From Clostridia bacterium (lineage in GTDB: Bacteria; Bacillota; Clostridia; Acetivibrionales; DSM-2933), in assembly GCA_026416815.1 (NCBI GenBank), contig JAOAEJ010000087.1:1-64000 (forward strand): a stretch of DNA of 64,000 bases, read 5' to 3'. The position numbers were made by a program, and so were the translations under genes. The notes beneath the pieces were generated by a model. That model saw only the letters and a list, made by a program, of their open reading frames with translations. It did not search any database and was not told the origin of the DNA. Numbering within the stretch: position 1 is the stretch's first letter; every line of letters begins with the position of its first letter. Below, in pieces: positions 57,103 through 64,000 of the stretch.

Positions 57103-57885
57103 TTACGTATTAGGAATTTCTTCCTTCCACCGTGTCAGCCTCCCTCCCACAGCCACAAGCAGGTAATTCACCGCCAGCCCGAGCAGAGACATAGTAACAA
57201 TCGCAGCATACATTTCCGGTATCTCAAACTTGATTTCAGATTCGTAAAGTAAAAAGCCAAGGCCGGCATTTGAGCCAATCATTTCTGCTGCAATAAGTAT
57301 AAGAATGGAGTAAGTGGCGCTAAGGCGTATTCCTGTAAAAATAGATGGGAAAGCACCGGGAACAATCACCTTCAAAAGCAAAGTAAAAGACGATGCACCC
57401 ATTGACCTTGCTGATTTTATCAGTAGAGGCTCCACACTCTTCACACCTGAAATGGTATTTAAAAGAATAGGCCACTGTACACTCCAAAAAATAATGGCTA
57501 CTTTCGACACTTCACCTATACCGAATAGCAGAATAAATACCGGAAACAGAGCCAGTGCAGAAGTCTGCCTGAAGGTTTGGAGCAGCGGATCCACAAACCT
57601 TTCAACCCCCTTGAACCATCCTATCAAAAGCCCGAGAGGTATTGATATGAGTAACCCCAGCCCAAACCCCAGAACTGCCCTTTGCAGACTTATAATCAAA
57701 TGCTTGAACAACACACCCGTGACTGTCAATTTCCATAATGCCGCAGCTACTTTGGAAAATGGGGGTAAAAAAGTGGTGTCAGCCAGTCCGAGCTTGGGGA
57801 TAAATTCCCATATAAGCAGAAAAATTGCTACTGCTAAAAGGCTATAGGTATGCCCAAGCAGTTTTTTAAACAGATTTAAAAGCAT
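57103..57885 (-). CDS. Sulfonate-type ABC transporter permease
   Basis: This protein of about 260 residues has about six spans and the loop KSARSMGASSFTLLLKVIVPGAFPS. ATG 57885 sits behind GGGAGGTGG. It follows K3 and precedes the binding protein. Confidence 0.9.
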   Translation of the reverse strand: MLLNLFKKLLGHTYSLLAVAIFLLIWEFIPKLGLADTTFLPPFSKVAAALWKLTVTGVLFKHLIISLQRAVLGFGLGLLISIPLGLLIGWFKGVERFVDPLLQTFRQTSALALFPVFILLFGIGEVSKVAIIFWSVQWPILLNTISGVKSVEPLLIKSARSMGASSFTLLLKVIVPGAFPSIFTGIRLSATYSILILIAAEMIGSNAGLGFLLYESEIKFEIPEMYAAIVTMSLLGLAVNYLLVAVGGRLTRWKEEIPNT

Positions 57886-57932
57886 TGTACCACCTCCCAA
57901 AAATAGGTTTATTTGTTGCCTATTTTAAATCA

Positions 57933-59249
57933 CTACTGGAAGTCCTGCAAAACAAGCGAGTAAATATCTTCTACCAATCTCAAAGCTCCCTCGTATCCCA
58001 CATAAGACCGGTTTAGAACCAACCTGTCGCTCAAAGGCATTGAAATGGAAAGCTGGTAGCCGTTTATATCCTCAGCCAATACCCTCTCCCAGGCACTGCC
58101 TAGAATCAATGGCCTACCTCTGAATTTTATATTTCTGATAGTTTCCTGTGCCAGGCCTCCATCATTAGTAAAAACAACCTCTGACGAGATACCGTCAATA
58201 AAATTCTTGAATTCTTCCTCAATTTTCTCCTGGTGCTCAGGAGAGACATCGTCAGTAATAAACTGAGTTTCCGGCAAAAGGCCCATATCGTTAATTAAGA
58301 ATTTAGATACACCCAGTGTATAAAAGCTGTCTGCTACCGTTATAAAACGCCTCGGTAGCAAACGTGTTTCCAGCAGTACATCCGCAGAGCGCTCAATATA
58401 GTAAAAATACTCATTCTCATGGCGGTTTATAACTTCTTCAATCCTTTTAGAATCCAGTCCTGCATATTCACCCACAGTTCTCAGGAATTTGCCGGTTTCG
58501 GTAGGCCCTATGGGCAAAACCGGGTAATGCAAGTAAGGGGTCCCGAATTTTTCTTCCAAACTCTGTACGTTTTTCACTCCCACCCAGGGCGACACCAGAA
58601 GATTAAACTGTGCCTTCGGTACTTTATTAAGGGCCTGCAGCCCTCTTCCCGGTCCGAAAATTACATTGGGCTTTAATCCTATTTCCGAAACAAGCTTCTC
58701 CAATTCCTTCAAGTTTCCCGTCCAGAAGGCATCTTGAAAGGGCACTACCGACCATATATTCACAAGTCCGGGCTCAATCTCCTCCGAGGGCTTTAAGTAC
58801 TGGTCTATTATAGCTTCCAAAACCAGTTCATGCCCATAAATGTTAGTGCCTTTAAAGCCTCCGGTTTCGGCATATACTACAGGCTTTCCAGCGTCCTGGA
58901 ACTCCCTTACCACTTCCCCCACATCATCTCCTACGATATCTGATGTACAACCGGTTAATACAACAAATAAATCGGCGTCTATAACCTTAAGGGCATTTTC
59001 TATAGTTTCCCTCAGTTTTTTATCCCCTCCGAAAATTACTTCCTTTTCGGTTATATTTGTAGATGGTACCGAGTGCCCGCCTACATAGCCCGAGCCCTGG
59101 CAGCCGTTATCCAATCCCAGCGCCCCCCAAAGCTTCTGACCGCACCCCGGTCCTGCATGAAGCACCGGAACAGCCCTCTCTATTGCAAGTACCGATTGAA
59201 GCGCCCCCAGTGCGCAAACGTGCCTGATTTGTTCAACTAACTGCGACAT
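57933..59249 (-). CDS. Nitrogenase-like component 1, NifK-type subunit K3
   Basis: This 438-residue protein has Cys12 (HVCALGA), Cys36 (AGPGCGQ) and Cys101 (TGCTSDIVGDD). It is more divergent than K1 and K2. The ATG overlaps the D3 stop as TAATG, so the two are translationally coupled (GGAGGAGG). The C-terminal SYVGYEGALRLVEDIY matches the family. Confidence 0.88.
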   Translation of the reverse strand: MSQLVEQIRHVCALGALQSVLAIERAVPVLHAGPGCGQKLWGALGLDNGCQGSGYVGGHSVPSTNITEKEVIFGGDKKLRETIENALKVIDADLFVVLTGCTSDIVGDDVGEVVREFQDAGKPVVYAETGGFKGTNIYGHELVLEAIIDQYLKPSEEIEPGLVNIWSVVPFQDAFWTGNLKELEKLVSEIGLKPNVIFGPGRGLQALNKVPKAQFNLLVSPWVGVKNVQSLEEKFGTPYLHYPVLPIGPTETGKFLRTVGEYAGLDSKRIEEVINRHENEYFYYIERSADVLLETRLLPRRFITVADSFYTLGVSKFLINDMGLLPETQFITDDVSPEHQEKIEEEFKNFIDGISSEVVFTNDGGLAQETIRNIKFRGRPLILGSAWERVLAEDINGYQLSISMPLSDRLVLNRSYVGYEGALRLVEDIYSLVLQDFQ

Positions 59250-60715
59250 TATCCTACCTCCTCCTGAAGAAATGAAAATCCATCCTGACTGAGCCACCAG
59301 TCGGTATAAGGCAGCTTTACCCTCGCCGAAAGATTTTTGGCAAGGCTGCGGTTTGTAACCGCATCAATCAACCTGTAGCCAAAGTCTATGAGACCCTGAT
59401 ATCCGAAAGCGCTATATTCATCGGCAACCATCACTGAGGCTATACCCATTTTAGTGGCCCATACAGCAGTACCGCCATGACGGGATATATACAAATCGGG
59501 TTTCAACTTATTCAATAGGTTCAGCAGCTCAAAGTTCTGCTGGTCGCACACACTTATAGGTATATCTGTCTCAGAGTCTGACAGCTTTCTTGAAGATTCG
59601 GGGCAGGTACCGTGATCGTAGTGCTGGTCAAAATGCCACGTGGCTCCCCATACCACTTCAACTCCCAACTCCTGCAAGACCCTTATATAGTTGTGCCCAA
59701 AGCTCGGCCCCATGCCTACTACAGCCTTATAGCCCTTGAGCTTTTCCCTTATCACCGCCAGTTCCGAAGTAATTCGCGCCTTTTCTTCAGCTATATATTC
59801 CTCAACCTCATTTTCCTTACCTGTAGCCTTACCCAGTCCACGAAGCCAACTGTCCATACCTGCAGTACCGTGGGGCTGTAAAGATTTCACATAAGGGACA
59901 CCATACTGCTCCTCAAGGCCGTTACCGAGATAACTCCCCAGAGTACCGCAAATACTTATTGTCGCAGCTGATTCAGACATCTTAGAGAGCTCCTCAACAG
60001 TACTGAAAGGTGCCACAAACACAGGTTCAAGTTCAAATCTTGCCAGTATGGCAGTAATAGCCTCCTTCGCTCCGCCTCGGAAGTTAATCATATTTACCTT
60101 ATTTGTTTTAACCTCAGGCGGCTTCACGATAGCTGTAAGTATTGCATGGAAAGCAGCATCAAACCCCGAAGCCCATACCTTCGATTTAAAACCTTCGCAG
60201 AAAACCGGTGAAAGTGGTACAGGTATCTCATCACTTAGTTCGTCCAGAACACTCTTAATATCCTCTCCTATTATCCCGGAGACGCATGATGTAGTAACAA
60301 AAATCGCTTTGGGCTTAAAACGCATATATGCTTCACGCACCGCTTCTCTTAGCTTGTTTACCGCCCCGAAAACAGTATCCTCCTCAGTCATATTTGTTGT
60401 GATAAAGTTTATATTCCTGTGCTTCCATCCCCGTATACTCTCACCCCATTTGTTGGCAGTGTTGCCGTATATCGAGTCTGCTGCACAGCCTATGGGTGCA
60501 TGGTTTACAATAGCGGCATCCTCTATGCCTGAAAGATAGCCCTGCGCGCAGCCTGAGCTGCATGCGCTTGCCTGACTGAAGCACCTCTCCCGATTCTTCA
60601 ATGAGCAGCACGACGCCCTAGATACCAGATCCTTTATGGTCCCGTTATATCCGGTGATTGCCCCAAGCCTACTTTCCCTCACAGCTGCTTCAGCACTTTG
60701 AACATTTATTGCCAT
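59249..60715 (-). CDS. Nitrogenase-like component 1, NifD-type subunit D3
   Basis: This 488-residue protein has Cys52 (FSQASAC), Cys77 (APIGCAA) and Cys144 (TSCVSGIIGED). Cys256 in TISICGTLGSYL is at the cofactor-cysteine position. It is the most divergent D subunit; the THDD motif shared by D1 and D2 is replaced by GTLG. ATG 60715 behind GGGAGG is chosen over an upstream ATG at 60790. It is the first gene of the operon running to 52198. Confidence 0.88.
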   Translation of the reverse strand: MAINVQSAEAAVRESRLGAITGYNGTIKDLVSRASCCSLKNRERCFSQASACSSGCAQGYLSGIEDAAIVNHAPIGCAADSIYGNTANKWGESIRGWKHRNINFITTNMTEEDTVFGAVNKLREAVREAYMRFKPKAIFVTTSCVSGIIGEDIKSVLDELSDEIPVPLSPVFCEGFKSKVWASGFDAAFHAILTAIVKPPEVKTNKVNMINFRGGAKEAITAILARFELEPVFVAPFSTVEELSKMSESAATISICGTLGSYLGNGLEEQYGVPYVKSLQPHGTAGMDSWLRGLGKATGKENEVEEYIAEEKARITSELAVIREKLKGYKAVVGMGPSFGHNYIRVLQELGVEVVWGATWHFDQHYDHGTCPESSRKLSDSETDIPISVCDQQNFELLNLLNKLKPDLYISRHGGTAVWATKMGIASVMVADEYSAFGYQGLIDFGYRLIDAVTNRSLAKNLSARVKLPYTDWWLSQDGFSFLQEEVG

Positions 60716-60771
60716 GATAATTACCTCCCATTCTCCTCCTGAATATTTATTTTCATAAGCCATTAAAGGTA

Positions 60772-60954
60772 TATAGATAACGAACTCCAAAACTTAAATA
60801 TTCCAAATTACCAATAATATGGGCCAGAACGAAGGCCTTGGGGACGGATTCTCGTGACAGACACGGTTTTCGTATGTCTCGAGAACCGTACCCCATGGAC
60901 GTAGTGGACTTACGTAGTACTGGTGATTTTCAACTCTAGAGTTCAGTATCTATA
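60772..60954. repeat. 183-bp MITE-like element with inner palindrome
   Basis: The ends are TATAGATAACGAACTC and its imperfect complement (GAGTTCAGTATCTATA). The interior has a palindrome, GGGGACGGATTCTCG (60840-60854) with CGAGAACCGTACCCC (60880-60894), reminiscent of REP-like hairpins common in clostridia. The ends match the short element at 19465-19534. It lies between leader L3 and D3. Confidence 0.7.
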
Positions 60955-61024
60955 AAAAAAGACCGGTCATACTTTCATTCTAAATATCAGAAAGTAAATC
61001 CAGCCTCCAGTTTTCTGGTCAAAA
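60954..61024 (-). ncRNA. Attenuator-like leader L3
   Basis: On the minus strand, TTTTGA-CCAG-AAAA-CTGG is followed at once by AGGCTGG, which pairs (with G-U) with CCGGTCT before a T7 tract. An inner ACTTTC/GAAAGT stem adds to it. It stands in the leader of the D3 operon, downstream of a second copy (L4). Confidence 0.65.
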
Positions 61025-61192
61025 CAACACTATTTACTTTTTTAAAATCACTACTGTATATGTGGATTAATTAATCACTTCCTCTATGTAAAATTTTATC
61101 ACCTTTTTCATAAGGATAATTTATTCTTACTTTTCCTATACAAATACTCTACTTTTGGTCATAATTTTTTATATAGGCTGCAAAATAAAATC

Positions 61193-61244
61193 AAAAAGGC
61201 CATATTCTAATAATATAGAACATGACCTCTAGTTAGCTAGTCGG
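61193..61244 (-). ncRNA. Attenuator-like leader L4
   Basis: On the minus strand, CCGA-CTAG-CTAA-CTAG is followed at once by AGGTCATGTTCTA, which pairs with TAGAATATGGCCT before a T5 tract. The small stem changes both strands compared with L1-L3 and still pairs. It lies 25 bp after a -10 element. Confidence 0.65.
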
Positions 61245-61268
61245 TACTCAAATGTTTATTTTTTACAT

Positions 61269-61297
61269 ATTATACAATAATACGTGTCATTTGTAAA
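61269..61297 (-). promoter_or_regulatory. Promoter upstream of tandem leaders
   Basis: TTTACA (61292-61297) and a perfect TATAAT (61269-61274) are 17 bp apart, reading toward L4, L3 and D3. Confidence 0.75.
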
Positions 61298-61387
61298 TAC
61301 ATATGAGCAAATTAATTTACCTGTTTTTTAGAAGTTGCTTTTAAAGTGTGAAAAGTACTGTTAAGCACATTCGCAAAAGGTTTGTAC

Positions 61388-62461
61388 TTAACTATACACC
61401 CCATATGTAGCAGCTGCCCTTACCATCGCAGCTGCGCTCAGCAAATTGCCGTTTGGCGGAAATTCACAGCCTGTCGAAAGAATATACCCTGCATTATTAC
61501 CCACGAATAGTTCTATCTGCTTTCTGCAATCCTCAACAACTTCTTCCTGTGCCATAATCAGCCCTGTATTAGCCGGGTCTGAATACCCTATGGTAACAAC
61601 CTTGCTGCCCCATTTTTCCACATGCTCCTCCCATGTCTTACACCCATAAGCCGGATGAGCTACCGAAATAGCCACCGGGTCTGCCCATTTGATTACCTCC
61701 TCAAAGTAAACCCCATTGCCGCAGTTATGTACCGTTACTATTCCTCCAGCATTCCTTACAGCGTCTGCTATCCGTTTTAAGTAAGGTCCTTCAAACCTTT
61801 CCCACATACTTTTGCTTAATACCGTTGGAGATGAATAAAGCGGATCAATACACACCGAATGTGCCCCAGCCTCAATCTGTGCCTTTGCATACTCTACAAG
61901 CACTTGTGTGATTATCTCAATAGCTCCCAATACCTCGTCCGGGTGCCTTATCAGGTCCTTAAACAGCTCCTTGTGACCCCGTATTTGGGACAATACCCCT
62001 AAAGGTCCATACAAAAAGCCTAAAATAGCAACTTCCTTGCCCTTAGCTTTGGAAAGTCCCGCACAAATATCAATAACAGACTTCATACGTTTACTCTTTC
62101 TCGGGTCAACCAGTTTAATTTTAGCATAATCACCTGCGTTTTTTATGAACTGGTTATTAAAATTCGGATATGCCGTACTGTTTTTCGGGAAAATAACCTC
62201 CTGCCCGAAGTCATAGGCCTCTACAGAAAGGTCTACCAGTGTAACAAACGAATCAAAGCCCAGCAGCTCCTGTGAGGCAAGTAAACTTTTAGTTGCCAGC
62301 TCCGAGTCGGTAGACCATTTATCATAGGTAATTCCCAAAACACGGTGGGAAGCACCGCAAAAAAGAGGAGCTGCCGGTACTCTATCCCCCTTTTTAAACT
62401 GTAACGCAAGAGAAACCCTTTCAAGGGAAGTCAATTGGTCGTTTTCGTACTTGAACGCCAT
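61388..62461 (-). CDS. MtaA/MtbA-like methyltransferase (UroD superfamily)
   Basis: This protein of about 357 residues has the zinc motif His-x-Cys in TVHNCGNG and a distal Cys in STGCEFPPNGN, as in thiol methyltransferases. ATG 62461 is behind AGGAGGTG. It follows the corrinoid activator. It shares the superfamily with the gene at 45251 but is a distant paralogue. Confidence 0.87.
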   Translation of the reverse strand: MAFKYENDQLTSLERVSLALQFKKGDRVPAAPLFCGASHRVLGITYDKWSTDSELATKSLLASQELLGFDSFVTLVDLSVEAYDFGQEVIFPKNSTAYPNFNNQFIKNAGDYAKIKLVDPRKSKRMKSVIDICAGLSKAKGKEVAILGFLYGPLGVLSQIRGHKELFKDLIRHPDEVLGAIEIITQVLVEYAKAQIEAGAHSVCIDPLYSSPTVLSKSMWERFEGPYLKRIADAVRNAGGIVTVHNCGNGVYFEEVIKWADPVAISVAHPAYGCKTWEEHVEKWGSKVVTIGYSDPANTGLIMAQEEVVEDCRKQIELFVGNNAGYILSTGCEFPPNGNLLSAAAMVRAAATYGVYS

Positions 62462-62525
62462 ATTATACACCTCCTGTAAAATTATCGATATTTAAAAGCA
62501 TAACGGAAATTTGACTGATTTATTA

Positions 62526-62546
62526 TATAGATAACAAACTCTAGAG
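62526..62546. repeat. Solo short-element end
   Basis: TATAGATAACAAACTCTAGA matches one end of the elements at 19465 and 60772, with no partner end nearby. It lies between two corrinoid-metabolism genes. Confidence 0.55.
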
Positions 62547-62610
62547 ATAAAAACATTCTACCCCTGCCTCTGCCCCCCCAATTTTAGTTTTAGATTTAGT
62601 TATAACCTGC

Positions 62611-64000
62611 TTAAAACCCCAGACATTTGACAAATACCTTATCAAAGTCCTTATAATTTGCTAATTCCAGAACATCAATTTTCTTTACTTCACTTTCCAT
62701 CTCGCCTCTGTATGAACTATTTAACAGAAAAGCATGACCGCCTGACTTGGAAGTATTGCCTATAAAATCAATCCTACCCTCAAACTCAGCAGGTAAAAGA
62801 CCTATGTTAATCAAGCTTTTTGCCCTCAAGTGGTAGCCAAAGGACCCGGCTATCAGTACATTATCAATTTCAATAGCTTTGACGCCCTTACTCTGGAGCA
62901 AAAACTCAATTCCTGCTCTTACAGCCCCTTTTGCGAGCTGTACCTGTCTAACATCCTTCTGGGAAAGATACACTCCATCAGATACCATAAAAACGGTTTT
63001 CCCCTCTATTTTAACCAGCCTTTCCCTTAATGAAGGTAAGATACCCTCAGCTTCAGGCTCTACAAATTTTCCGTTTTTATTTATGACACCATAGGCAACA
63101 AGCTCACCTACAATATCCAGTAATCCACTTCCGCAAATCCCTATAGGTTTGATATCACCTATAGTCTTGACAGTAATACTGCCATCCCTCTCCACATTAA
63201 ACAACTCAACAGCACCCTTACCGGCCCTCATGCCATGGGTTATATTCATACCCTCAAAGGCCGGACCGGCAGCAGTAGAAGTGGCCGAAAGTTTACCGTC
63301 AAAGCCTATTACCATTTCGCCGTTGGTTCCTATGTCTACAAAAAGCGTTTTCCCTTCTTTCTTATGAAGCTGCGACGCCAATACCCCTGAGGTTATATCC
63401 GCACCTACATAGGCTGAAATTATTGGCGGAAGGTATATAATACCCAATTGAGAGATATCCAACTTATGCTCCGCTGCACTCAAATGTATGCCTCCATATA
63501 CTTCAGGCGTATACGGATATTTCCCCAGCGAATGGGGACTTACATTAGCAGCAAGATGAAGCATACAGGTATTACCGCTGAATATAACCTCATAGATACT
63601 GCTTTTTGCTACTGCGTTTGTCTTTGACAGTTCATCGATCATTCCGTTTATTTCGCTTATTATGGATGAGTACATAGTATCAAGCCCATTTTCCTCAGAC
63701 GCAAACTTTATCCTGGACAAAACATCCTGGGCATGAACGGCTTGCGGGTTTAGGGCGGAAACCGACTGAAGCTCGGTACCGGTACTTATATCCACAAGTG
63801 AAGCCACAAGAGTAGTTGTACCTATATCCACCACCATCCCGTAATTATCTCTTTCGGTATTTCCGTTTTCCGTCCCTCTAGTATGCTCTCCTGCAAAAAT
63901 ATAGGTTATATCTTCATTTTGGCTATACTTCTTTTTTATAAAGCTATCAAGTTCAAAATTAAAACTCTTACCGTGACTTAATATCTTTAGGCTTTTGTTT
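62611..64000 (-). CDS. Corrinoid-protein reductive activator, RACo-like (partial)
   Basis: The 5' end lies beyond the right edge, and the frame is open to position 64000. The visible part holds the C-terminal ASKHA/DUF4445 domain (VVDIGTTTLVASLVD, ALNPQAVHAQDVLSRI, FVDIGTNGEMVIG, GICGSGLLDIVGEL, LIAGSFGYHL) of RACo/RamA-type activators. These use ATP to return Co(II) corrinoid to Co(I) for methyl transfer. A N-terminal [2Fe-2S] domain, usual in the family, would be off the window. It supports corrinoid chemistry by the UroD-like proteins. Confidence 0.9.
   Translation of the reverse strand, partial: NKSLKILSHGKSFNFELDSFIKKKYSQNEDITYIFAGEHTRGTENGNTERDNYGMVVDIGTTTLVASLVDISTGTELQSVSALNPQAVHAQDVLSRIKFASEENGLDTMYSSIISEINGMIDELSKTNAVAKSSIYEVIFSGNTCMLHLAANVSPHSLGKYPYTPEVYGGIHLSAAEHKLDISQLGIIYLPPIISAYVGADITSGVLASQLHKKEGKTLFVDIGTNGEMVIGFDGKLSATSTAAGPAFEGMNITHGMRAGKGAVELFNVERDGSITVKTIGDIKPIGICGSGLLDIVGELVAYGVINKNGKFVEPEAEGILPSLRERLVKIEGKTVFMVSDGVYLSQKDVRQVQLAKGAVRAGIEFLLQSKGVKAIEIDNVLIAGSFGYHLRAKSLINIGLLPAEFEGRIDFIGNTSKSGGHAFLLNSSYRGEMESEVKKIDVLELANYKDFDKVFVKCLGF

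Noticed and set aside
42362..60715. Bona fide molybdenum nitrogenase
   Set aside because: No nifE, nifN or nifV is seen, the D subunits lack the FeMo-co histidine region, and the neighbours are sulfur and corrinoid genes.
42362..60715. Chlorophyll- or F430-type reductase (BchNB, CfbCD)
   Set aside because: NifB and NifX are not needed for those enzymes, and no tetrapyrrole synthesis genes are nearby.
61388..62461. True uroporphyrinogen decarboxylase for haem synthesis
   Set aside because: The zinc-thiol His-x-Cys and distal Cys of methyltransferases are present, and no haem genes are near.
1..64000. CRISPR array, rRNA operon, prophage or intact insertion sequence
   Set aside because: No spaced direct repeats, rRNA-like stretches, integrase or transposase genes were seen.

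Overview
The window is from a low-GC, endospore-forming Firmicute of class Clostridia. The evidence is the spore-related set (yqfC, yqfD, a PdaA-type deacetylase, a Spo0E-like peptide), the order recO-yqzL-era-cdd-dgkA-ybeY-pgpH-phoH-yqfD-yqfC, a starch-binding CBM and a CE7 esterase. A Ruminiclostridium-like anaerobe would fit, but the species cannot be fixed from the sequence alone. Nearly all genes are on the minus strand.

0-28.5 kb is mostly ordinary chromosome. It starts with the N-terminal 863 residues of a lipopeptide synthetase (fatty acyl-AMP ligase, carrier protein, condensation domain). An M28 membrane peptidase, an acetyltransferase, tRNA-Leu(GAG), a membrane-anchored MutS-like ATPase, the recO-yqfC housekeeping block, two DUF881 proteins, a nucleotidyltransferase/phosphomannomutase fusion, a PAS histidine kinase and metA follow. 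A dispersed family of ~100-bp palindromic elements and a shorter related family sit between these genes.

28.7-40 kb is a sulfate and sulfonate assimilation block: an SsuBC-like ABC transporter with a separate SsuA-like binding protein, a small siroheme sulfite reductase, AprAB-type APS reductase, CysD and a CysN-CysC fusion. A CE7 esterase and a ROK regulator interrupt it.

40.4-64 kb is the exceptional part. It encodes one Fe protein (NifH-like), one NifB-like radical SAM maturase, one NifX-like protein and three different NifD/NifK-like pairs. These are interleaved with two more sulfonate-type ABC transporters, two MtaA/MtbA-type methylcobamide:thiol methyltransferase-like proteins, a corrinoid-protein reductive activator (cut by the right edge), a QueG-like Fe-S protein and a ThiS/ThiF sulfur-carrier pair. 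All six component-1 subunits keep three P-cluster-type cysteines, and all three D subunits keep a cysteine where NifD binds its cofactor. No molybdenum-nitrogenase accessory genes (nifE, nifN, nifV) are visible. My inference is a nitrogenase-like system, related to methylthio-alkane reductase, that reductively cleaves several imported organosulfur substrates for sulfur, with methyl groups passing to corrinoid.

The sulfur and nitrogenase-like units share regulatory DNA. Four promoters of the form TTGACA-17/18-TA(A/C)AAT lie beside a recurrent AGTATTCCTAT-like site, and a fifth has a shorter TTCCTAT match. Four copies of an RNA leader occur, each a short covarying hairpin (GACYRG-loop-CYRGAGG) followed at once by an intrinsic terminator. 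This looks like an undescribed attenuator or riboswitch class. A 107-bp structured repeat also occurs in inverted orientation at 34.5 and 47.4 kb, next to two of the transporters.
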